This document shows, in pieces, positions 5,909 to 11,895 of a DNA stretch of 11,895 nt. The position numbers were made by a program, and so were the translations under genes. The notes beneath the pieces were generated by a model. That model worked only from the letters and a program-made list of their open reading frames with translations, was not told the origin of the DNA and ran no database searches. The DNA is from CAZTWC01 sp964617105 [NCBI: uncultured Myxococcia bacterium] (GTDB lineage Bacteria; CAZTWC01), in assembly GCA_964617105.1 (NCBI GenBank), contig CAZTWC010000101.1, positions 1 to 11,895 of the forward strand, in the 5' to 3' direction. Within the stretch, counting starts at the first letter, position 1. The number at the start of each line of letters is the position of its first letter.

Positions 5909-8686
5909 TTGCATAAATATTACGGTTTTTTACGGATTACGCCCTCTCGGGCGGGGTTGCTGGTTGGACTCCTTGGCTGTATTCTGTCCCTGTTTCTCTA
6001 CAATTGTCTCAACGGCAAAGTGAGTCGGCAGAGTAGCGTTATTGTTCCTTTGCTTTCAGGTGAAAAACCAGCCTTAAAAATTGTCACTCAGGGCAAATTG
6101 CCGGTGAGCGTGGAGATGGCGCTTAACGACCTGACTTTTGCTTTGGAAAAAATGACCGATGTCTCTTTCAATTCAGAAGTGTTGAGAGTAGACCAACCAA
6201 TATCGCCCCGTTTTTTTAACCGCCAGGTTTTTTTACTCATCGGCTCAGGTATGTTGGCAGATGAACCGCTCTCTGGTTACGAGTTGGAGCGGCTAAAAAA
6301 TAATCCGGAACAATTTATTATAAAAGTAAAAGAAGGATCCCCCCTGGTTATTCAAGTAGAGGCCGGTTCTCCTCTCTATATGCAGTATGCCATCTATTCC
6401 CTGCTCAAGGAGTTTGGGGTGGCTTATTACCATCCCCGGGAAACCTATTTTCCAAAAGTCAGGGAAGTGTCAATTAATAACTATTATCAGCAATCTGACT
6501 TTATCAAGAGCGGCTTAAAAAAACGCGGTTTTCATTTTCACACCGAATTTCCCATCCCTTTGACCCACTTCTTGTTTAACCCCTCAGATAAAAATTTTGG
6601 TTATATCCGGGAGTATCTCGATTATCTGGTTAGAAATCTGCAAAATGTTTTCCAGTTTTCCCTTCTGTCAGGACTCAATATGGAACACTGGACGCCTTAT
6701 GGACAGAGGATAGCCAATTATGCCCACCAACGGGGAATAAAGATGGGGGCATCTCTGAGTTTTAACAACCAACAGAAGAAAAGTTATCAACTTATTTCTG
6801 ATACCGAGACCGAGGAAACCGGGCAGATAGAAACCAACCTTAAGCGGCTTTTAAAAGTGCCTTTTGATTCTTTGGTGTTGGATTTTTCCAGAGATTCCAG
6901 GCAGACCTGGCCGGCAGAAAAGGTAAAGAGTTGGTTTAGTTCGGCAAAAGAAGCAATAAAACCAATCGCTAATCAGCCGGAGTTATATGGATTGGTTTTA
7001 CCCGATAATGATCTTTTAGATGAGAACAACGGTCAATACTATCACCTTTTGGAGGGCGATGAAAAAGGCCCTGGTTATTATGTGACTGTCCCTCAATTTT
7101 ATAATCTGACCGATCCAGCTCTGATACATGGAGGAAGCAATCTTCATCATCAGCGATCGTTTATTGAGCGTAATGCCTCGGCTAAAACCAAAGTGGTATA
7201 TTTTCCCGCCAATTCCTGGTGGCAGGGATTTGATATCGATTTCCCTCTGGTTCTTCCGCTGACAGCCTATTCCCGCTGGAGCGATATGGACTACTTAAAA
7301 CGGAAAACCGTGGCGGGTCAGGTGACTTTCACCTCTGGTCAAGAATGGGGCTATTGGATTATTGATTACTATACCGCCCTGGTGGCTCTGAATCCTGACT
7401 ATCACTGGAAAAGCCATTACCAAAAGGTTGCCGGGATTATATCCAAAGAAAAAGCCGGTAAAACTGCCATAGCCACGGTGTTAGAAGAGTGGACTGAGAA
7501 GCAACGGCACTATTTTTTCGAGAAAGATCCTTTCCTCTATTACTATTTAATCGGAATTTCTCCCCCGAAAACTGCGGGATCGGCCAAGGCGCAAAAAAGG
7601 ATTTCGTTCTCTCAGGTGGTGTCTGAATTGAGTGACGATGAGTATTATAGTTGGATGACCAGTCACTATGATGTGCTGATTAAGATGCAAAGAAGTTTTG
7701 AGGAGAGTTACCAAAAATTGCCCACCGACCGAGTAATTACCGCTTCGGGGGATCAGAAATTGTGGCTAGAGTTGAAAAATGGGCTGCAACTCTATTTGGT
7801 GAGGCTAAAACATCTGCTCGCCCTGTACCAAGCGGCTATGGCTGCCAGAAAAGGCAATAAATCCTTCGCCAGGGAGAGATTAGATGAAGCCAAAGAATTA
7901 CGCTCCAGGGCCCAGAACATGATCAATGTGGTGGAAACCCATGTTTATCGCTATCCTTTATCCATGATGACCGGCCTGGAGGCCAACCGCTCTTATTTTC
8001 AATACGGGTATTTGCGGCCTGCCTCAAAAGTTCAGCATTGGTTTAAAGGTGAACAGGAATGTGCTCAGGCCTTGGAGATGAAATTTGGCGGTCAGGCAGA
8101 AACCTTCAAACACTATCCTTACCAGGTTTTTCGGGTAGATTCCGCTGATTTAAAAATAACTGAACCAGAGTCGTCCGGCGCCAAGACTTTAGTGAAGCCA
8201 TTTTTGTCATCCCTGCTTTTGGCCTCTCATTTACGGACAACCACCAGGTTCGATATGGAATTTTCCCTGGCCCTGGACCATAACCAGAACTTTAAACCAG
8301 ATTTAAAGAGCGAGTCATTTTTGGCCACCGACTTGCTGCAGGCAGGGTTTTATCAGGGCAGCATTGGGCAGTTTCCCTTGCCGGTAAGAAACCAGGATGG
8401 CAACCAGGTTGGAATTTTGTACCTTAACCAGGTAAAAGTAGACTTGGAATTGAAAATGATTAATGAAAAGGTAAGCAAACTTTATCAAGGGAAATTAAGC
8501 GCTCTGTTAACCAAAGATAATTTGTTGGATATGCTATTACTTAGTGATGATACCATTACTACCAGGCAGAGGGCATCTAGGCTGCTGGCCGAGCAATTGG
8601 AAGTGTCAGTAGAAGATTTGCCCAGGGTTCTACCTCTGGTTTTAGAATTCCTGCAGGTAGAGATGAAAAAGGCAGAAGAAAAATAG
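5909..8686 (+). CDS. Large membrane-anchored protein with GH67-like N-terminal half
   Basis: This 925-residue protein has one N-terminal hydrophobic segment (about 16-34) after a basic start, so it is an inner-membrane anchored or exported protein facing the periplasm. Residues 55-190 resemble the N-terminal alpha/beta domain of alpha-glucuronidases (GH67): an ordered beta-alpha unit with VFLLIGSG (107-114), FIIKV...PLVIQVEAGSPLYMQYAIYSLLKEFGVAYYHPRETYFP (136-182). Residues 205-500 look like a TIM-barrel-type region, with KRGFHFHTEFP, SGLNMEHWTPYG, SLVLDFSRDS, YGLVLPDND and the tryptophan-rich NSWWQGFDIDFP. Residues 575-700 are helical and charged, and the last 220 residues are of unknown fold. 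Candidate acidic catalytic residues exist (for example D325 and D366-D368), but I cannot name them with certainty. Start is TTG with a strong ribosome-binding site. The next gene follows after 16 bases. Hydrolase activity is an inference; a non-catalytic carbohydrate-binding role is possible. Confidence 0.65.
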   Translation: MHKYYGFLRITPSRAGLLVGLLGCILSLFLYNCLNGKVSRQSSVIVPLLSGEKPALKIVTQGKLPVSVEMALNDLTFALEKMTDVSFNSEVLRVDQPISPRFFNRQVFLLIGSGMLADEPLSGYELERLKNNPEQFIIKVKEGSPLVIQVEAGSPLYMQYAIYSLLKEFGVAYYHPRETYFPKVREVSINNYYQQSDFIKSGLKKRGFHFHTEFPIPLTHFLFNPSDKNFGYIREYLDYLVRNLQNVFQFSLLSGLNMEHWTPYGQRIANYAHQRGIKMGASLSFNNQQKKSYQLISDTETEETGQIETNLKRLLKVPFDSLVLDFSRDSRQTWPAEKVKSWFSSAKEAIKPIANQPELYGLVLPDNDLLDENNGQYYHLLEGDEKGPGYYVTVPQFYNLTDPALIHGGSNLHHQRSFIERNASAKTKVVYFPANSWWQGFDIDFPLVLPLTAYSRWSDMDYLKRKTVAGQVTFTSGQEWGYWIIDYYTALVALNPDYHWKSHYQKVAGIISKEKAGKTAIATVLEEWTEKQRHYFFEKDPFLYYYLIGISPPKTAGSAKAQKRISFSQVVSELSDDEYYSWMTSHYDVLIKMQRSFEESYQKLPTDRVITASGDQKLWLELKNGLQLYLVRLKHLLALYQAAMAARKGNKSFARERLDEAKELRSRAQNMINVVETHVYRYPLSMMTGLEANRSYFQYGYLRPASKVQHWFKGEQECAQALEMKFGGQAETFKHYPYQVFRVDSADLKITEPESSGAKTLVKPFLSSLLLASHLRTTTRFDMEFSLALDHNQNFKPDLKSESFLATDLLQAGFYQGSIGQFPLPVRNQDGNQVGILYLNQVKVDLELKMINEKVSKLYQGKLSALLTKDNLLDMLLLSDDTITTRQRASRLLAEQLEVSVEDLPRVLPLVLEFLQVEMKKAEEK

Positions 8687-8691
8687 AAAAT

Positions 8692-8698
8692 AAGGAGG
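8692..8698 (+). promoter_or_regulatory. Near-perfect Shine-Dalgarno site
   Basis: AAGGAGG, complementary to the 16S rRNA tail, lies in the 16-base gap after the previous stop and just before the ATG at 8703. It suggests high translation of the acidic DUF1566-type protein, stronger than for its operon neighbours. Confidence 0.8.
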
Positions 8699-8702
8699 AG
8701 AT

Positions 8703-9932
8703 ATGCATTCAACCAGGTATTTGATTTTTTTACTCCTGGCTTTGTTCTTATTACCTTTTCAGGCTGAGGCTCAGCAAGAAGAGGAGCAACAGACGGAGGC
8801 GGAAGAGTCAGTTGTTCAGTCCGAAACCTCTGATGCTGAAACTGAAGCAGCAACAGAGCAGGAAGCAGAACCCGCTGTGGAGGAGGAACCAGAAGAAGAG
8901 GGAGAGACCGGAGAGGCTGAGGCCGAGCCGTCTGGACAAGTTGATGCTGATCCTGGCGTCAAAGAAGTGGATGAAAGTAAAGAGCAACCGGCAGCATCGC
9001 CAGAAACGCCGGCTGAGAACGCGGAAGCGAGCTCTGCAGAGGGGGTGGCTACAGAAGGCCAGGAAGAAGCGGGTGCAGCAGCGGAAGATCCAGAGAAAAG
9101 CAAGGCTAAGGCTGAAGAGGAGAGGGCGGCTAAAGAAAAGGAGATATTAAAAAAAGAATTGGTTATCAACGAGAAGAGCATTGTGGATAAAAAGAGCGGG
9201 TTGACCTGGCAGAAAGAGATTGAAAAAACTTCTTTTACCTATCCACAAGCAATGGAGTTCTGCCAAAAATTAAGTAAAAAAGATTGTAAAGCGGGATGGC
9301 ATTTACCCACTAAGGGTGACTATATGCTGCTTTTAGGGAATTGCAGTGAAGATCTGTCACAAGAGGATAAACTGCCAGGTGGCGGTTGCGGGTTATGTAC
9401 TGATAACATCAAATGTAAAAAGATGTTTGAGGAACAACTGGGCTGGTACTGGACCCTAACGGCTCACCAGGATATTTCCAATAGTGGTTGGTGTGTAAAT
9501 TTGAAAAAGGGTAGGGTCTTCACCCACTATTCCATGTTTAGTGGTGCCAGAGCCCGGTGTGTTTGCGGAAAGAGCGTGGGGATGAAAAAGAAAAAGCAGA
9601 CCTCACAGGTGTATAATCCCAAGGAGAAAGGATTAATGACCTTTGATGAGAAATCGAAAGGCAAAGGGGACCAGAAGTCTGATAAGAGCCTTGAACAAAA
9701 AGCAGAGCCAGGTGAAGAACCTGAGGAGCAGAAAGTAGAAGGTGGTCCGGTTAAAGAGGAATCAGCTGAGGGAAAGGCGTCACCTGCAGAGGAAACACCA
9801 GTTGAGGAAGCAGAAAAACAGGAAGGGGTTGAGGTAGAGCCCAAAGTTGATGAAAATTCTCCGGCAGAAGAGCAAAAAGAGAGTGATAATAAAACCGAAG
9901 AAACATCAGCAGAATCTGAAACCAAAGAATAG
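8703..9932 (+). CDS. Secreted DUF1566-type protein with two acidic low-complexity arms
   Basis: This 409-residue protein begins with a signal peptide (hydrophobic core about 6-19, cleavage after AEA-Q near residue 23). Residues 24-150 are a Glu/Ala-rich low-complexity arm. Residues about 155-290 match the DUF1566 / FISUMP-like domain: VDKKSGLTWQKE (161-172), YPQAMEFCQKL (180-190), GWHLPTKGDYMLLL (198-211), GWYWTLT (247-253), WCVNLKKGRVF (263-273) and ARARCVCGK (282-290). Nine cysteines (187, 195, 214, 229, 232, 238, 264, 286, 288), all in this domain, point to disulfides outside the cytosol. Residues 316-409 are a second Glu/Lys/Ser-rich acidic tail. DUF1566 domains are common in secreted and surface proteins, with no fixed enzymatic role. 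Tandem acidic arms suggest a flexible spacer, wall or metal-ion contact, or a scaffold. Antisense frames rich in Ser/Ala here are mirrors of this composition and not genes. Confidence 0.8.
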   Translation: MHSTRYLIFLLLALFLLPFQAEAQQEEEQQTEAEESVVQSETSDAETEAATEQEAEPAVEEEPEEEGETGEAEAEPSGQVDADPGVKEVDESKEQPAASPETPAENAEASSAEGVATEGQEEAGAAAEDPEKSKAKAEEERAAKEKEILKKELVINEKSIVDKKSGLTWQKEIEKTSFTYPQAMEFCQKLSKKDCKAGWHLPTKGDYMLLLGNCSEDLSQEDKLPGGGCGLCTDNIKCKKMFEEQLGWYWTLTAHQDISNSGWCVNLKKGRVFTHYSMFSGARARCVCGKSVGMKKKKQTSQVYNPKEKGLMTFDEKSKGKGDQKSDKSLEQKAEPGEEPEEQKVEGGPVKEESAEGKASPAEETPVEEAEKQEGVEVEPKVDENSPAEEQKESDNKTEETSAESETKE

Positions 9933-9968
9933 TTGAAATTTTTGACCGATTAAAAATAGGAGCGGATT

Positions 9969-10604
9969 ATGAAGTTTGAACTCAGAGCCTATATGTTTAT
10001 CGATAGTTTGCAGCCCCAGTTAGCTCAATTTATTGCCAAGGACAATAAGGTTTACGATCCCAGTGAATATGATGCCTGTATGATGTTGGAGTTGGCGCCG
10101 GCTATGGAGATCCACAGTATGATCGACAGCGCGCTTAAATCTACCGGGGTAAGACTGGGAGTGGTTGTAACCGAAAGACATTTCGGTATGATGATGGTGC
10201 ATCATCCCGATCAGGGCGAGGTGCGCACCTCGGCCGAACGGGTATTTGACAGCACCGGCCTTTCGGTGGGGGTTCGGGCACCCATAACTATATTGACCAA
10301 CAAAATTATTCGCAGTGTAGAGCAAGATCACGCCATATTTTTTACCGGCACTGCCAAGGGAAATATGGTTGTATCCGGAGATTCAGTGTTGATTTTGGAA
10401 ACCACGCCAGCGGCTTATTTGACCATTGCCTGTAACGAGGCCTTGAAAGCAGCCACTGTCAAATTGATTACCATTAAACCATTTGGCGCTACCGGCCGTC
10501 TGGTGATGAGCGGCCCCGAATCGGAGATAGATTCTGCTGCCGAAGCGGCTCTGAGTATCATGGAGCAGTTAAACCAGGAGACAGCCAGTCTAGCCAGCGA
10601 CTAA
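9969..10604 (+). CDS. Tandem-domain bacterial microcompartment (BMC-T) shell-like protein
   Basis: This 211-residue protein holds two BMC folds. The first spans about residues 5-100, with DACMMLELAPAMEIHSMIDSALKSTGVRLGVVVTE (35-69) and an exposed VHHPDQGEV loop. The second spans about 105-205, with VLILETTPAAYLTIACNEALKAATVKLITIKPFGATGRLVMSGPESEIDSAAEAAL (140-195). The pattern of a helix with AL-K-A, a beta strand, G-x-GR-x-x-x-x-G and an E-I/V-x-x-A-x-x-A helix is the BMC signature. Length and layout are closest to EutL (about 219 residues), whose trimers form pseudohexagonal shell tiles with a gated pore. It is cytosolic, with no signal peptide. The ATG has GGAG six bases upstream. It follows the DUF1566 gene by 36 bases and precedes mutS by 7. 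No other shell gene or encapsulated enzyme gene lies in the window, so its function is open. Confidence 0.85.
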   Translation: MKFELRAYMFIDSLQPQLAQFIAKDNKVYDPSEYDACMMLELAPAMEIHSMIDSALKSTGVRLGVVVTERHFGMMMVHHPDQGEVRTSAERVFDSTGLSVGVRAPITILTNKIIRSVEQDHAIFFTGTAKGNMVVSGDSVLILETTPAAYLTIACNEALKAATVKLITIKPFGATGRLVMSGPESEIDSAAEAALSIMEQLNQETASLASD

Positions 10605-10611
10605 GTTCATA

Positions 10612-11895
10612 ATGATAAACGCTACAACGGTTGAAAAAGGGAGTTTACCCCAAAAATTAACCCCCATGCTCCAGCAATACCTGCAGATCAAAGAGCAGGC
10701 ACCAGACGCTATCCTTTTCTTTCGCATGGGCGATTTCTATGAGATGTTTTTCGAGGATGCCAAAACGGCTTCCTCGGTGTTGGGTCTTACCTTAACCTCG
10801 CGAAGTCACGGCAAAAACAAAAAGAGTCCAGAGCAGGATATACCTCTGGCTGGATTTCCACATCACAGCGTTAACGGGTATATTAACCGGTTGGTGGATA
10901 AGGGATTTAAGGTAGCAGTATGCGACCAGGTGGAAGATCCTGCCACTACCACCAAGTTGGTACGCCGGGAACTGACCAGGATTATCACCCCTGGAACTCG
11001 CCTGGCCTGTCAAGATGAGCAGTCCCCCGGCCTTAATAACTTTCTGCTCAGCATCAATCCCGGCGGTAAAGAGATCGGTTGCGCAGCAGTAGATGTGGCT
11101 ACCGGTGATTTTATGGCTACAGTTTGCTGCACTCCGGAAGAGTTGATAGCCGAATTGCACCGTTTTCAACCTCGGGAGATGGTTTTACCCGATAATTTAA
11201 AGGGACTTCAGGGAGGTATTCTCAGGTTGATCCACACCAGGTATGGTACTCCGCTGATCAACTACAGTGATCTCTCACTCTTTCAATCTTTGTCAGCTTA
11301 CAACTCTTTGTGCCATCATCTTAAACTTCACAACCTGGATGGGTTGGGATGCCCTAAAAATAGCCCTATGGTTGGGGCGGCCTGGGCGCTGTTGGACTAT
11401 TTGGGTCAGACCCAAATGGTTGAACTCAATCACCTGAAAAGATTAAAGATATTTCGGCGCACCGATTACCTGGTGATGGACGAGCGCAGTCTGGTTAACC
11501 TGGAATTGGTGAAATCCCTCCGGAACGGGGGGCGAGATGGGACTCTGCTGGACTTGCTGGACTTGACTGTTACCGCCATGGGGCGGCGTAAAATTGCCCA
11601 GTGGCTGCAATTTCCGTTGTGCAATTTGACTGCTATTGAGGAACGTCTGGACGCGGTGGAGGAGTTAAAGGGTGACAGTTTGAGGCTGAACGCTTTGCGG
11701 CAGTCTATGAAGGGAATCTGTGACCTGGAGAGGATCAATAGCAGGTTGGCCACCCAGATAGCTTCACCTCGGGATTTGGCGGCTTTGGGAGGTACTCTCC
11801 AGAGTTTGCCAGAGATTGGAGACCAGATTGTAGGCTGTCGATCCCTCCTCTTACAAAAATTGGCCTCTGACATTGATGACATACCAGAGATATCA
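10612..11895 (+). CDS. mutS: DNA mismatch repair protein MutS, N-terminal part (cut by window end)
   Basis: MutS binds mismatches and small insertion loops as a dimer and recruits MutL in an ATP-dependent way. The frame runs from ATG 10612 to the window edge, 428 codons, about half of the usual 850-870 residues. Domain I begins with TPMLQQYLQIKEQAPDAILFFRMGDFYEMFFEDA (17-50); F42 and E44 correspond to the mismatch-contacting Phe-x-Glu of the family (F36/E38 in E. coli). Then come the LTLTSR segment, AGFPHHSVNGYINRLV and the conserved RITPGT. The later visible part, VMDERSLVNLELVKSLRNG...GTLLDLLDLTVTAMGRRKIAQWL, is the connector and start of the lever domain. The ATPase is beyond the window. 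The start has no clear Shine-Dalgarno site and lies 7 bases after the BMC-T stop, so translation is probably coupled to that gene. No frameshift is seen. Confidence 0.97.
   Translation, partial: MINATTVEKGSLPQKLTPMLQQYLQIKEQAPDAILFFRMGDFYEMFFEDAKTASSVLGLTLTSRSHGKNKKSPEQDIPLAGFPHHSVNGYINRLVDKGFKVAVCDQVEDPATTTKLVRRELTRIITPGTRLACQDEQSPGLNNFLLSINPGGKEIGCAAVDVATGDFMATVCCTPEELIAELHRFQPREMVLPDNLKGLQGGILRLIHTRYGTPLINYSDLSLFQSLSAYNSLCHHLKLHNLDGLGCPKNSPMVGAAWALLDYLGQTQMVELNHLKRLKIFRRTDYLVMDERSLVNLELVKSLRNGGRDGTLLDLLDLTVTAMGRRKIAQWLQFPLCNLTAIEERLDAVEELKGDSLRLNALRQSMKGICDLERINSRLATQIASPRDLAALGGTLQSLPEIGDQIVGCRSLLLQKLASDIDDIPEIS

Noticed and set aside
5929-5970. Lipobox (LLGC) making the 925-residue protein a lipoprotein
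   Set aside because: Hydrophobic residues continue well past the cysteine (ILSLFLYNC), so this fits a transmembrane anchor and not a signal-peptidase II site.
5787-6023. 78-codon plus-strand frame in front of the 925-residue gene
   Set aside because: It starts at TTG with no Shine-Dalgarno site, spans the operon promoter and overlaps the strong larger gene out of frame. A faint likeness to the TetR fragment is too short to trust.
8816-9181. Ser/Ala-rich minus-strand frame, and a similar one at 9527-9925
   Set aside because: These are the reverse reading of the GAA/GAG-rich acidic arms of the DUF1566 gene. They have no start signals of their own.
9933-9970. Promoter in the 36-base gap before the BMC-T gene
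   Set aside because: TTGAAA at 9933 has no -10 box at workable spacing, and TTGACC (9942) with GATTAT (9965) would place the start after the ATG.

Overview
The window reads as ordinary chromosome from a Gram-negative-like bacterium of moderate GC content with AT-rich intergenic gaps. The mix of a tandem-BMC shell protein, a DUF1566-type secreted protein, a family-39-like membrane glycosyltransferase, two radical SAM enzymes and a candidate sigma-54 (-24/-12) promoter would suit a deltaproteobacterium (Desulfobacterota). That assignment is an inference, and no marker gene in the window settles it. There are no rRNA or tRNA genes, no transposase and no CRISPR array that I can see.

Left part (1-1570): the 3' end of a TetR-type regulator (+) runs tail-to-tail into a small stand-alone mannose-6-phosphate isomerase-type cupin (-). 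The two stop codons share one TTAA. Upstream of the cupin lies a separate minus-strand unit. It consists of an 88-residue secreted protein of unknown function, a candidate sigma-54 promoter and a clear intrinsic terminator. A gap of about 440 bp follows, holding promoters and a small structured patch but no convincing gene.

Middle (1571-5741): a membrane glycosyltransferase-like protein and a full-length lysine 2,3-aminomutase form a two-gene plus-strand operon. This operon converges on a minus-strand radical SAM/SPASM protein. The convergent gap holds two tandem imperfect palindromes, the second of which contains the stop codon of the radical SAM gene.

Right part (5742-11895): a well-formed sigma-70 promoter drives a tightly spaced four-gene plus-strand operon. 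Its genes are a 925-residue membrane-anchored protein with an alpha-glucuronidase-like (GH67-like) N-terminal half, a secreted DUF1566-type domain between two long acidic low-complexity arms, a tandem-domain bacterial microcompartment (BMC-T) shell-like protein, and mutS, which is cut by the window end after 428 codons. The oddest points are the BMC-T protein with no other microcompartment gene in view and the placement of mutS behind envelope genes. The operon also pairs two exported proteins of unknown role with a cytosolic shell-type protein.
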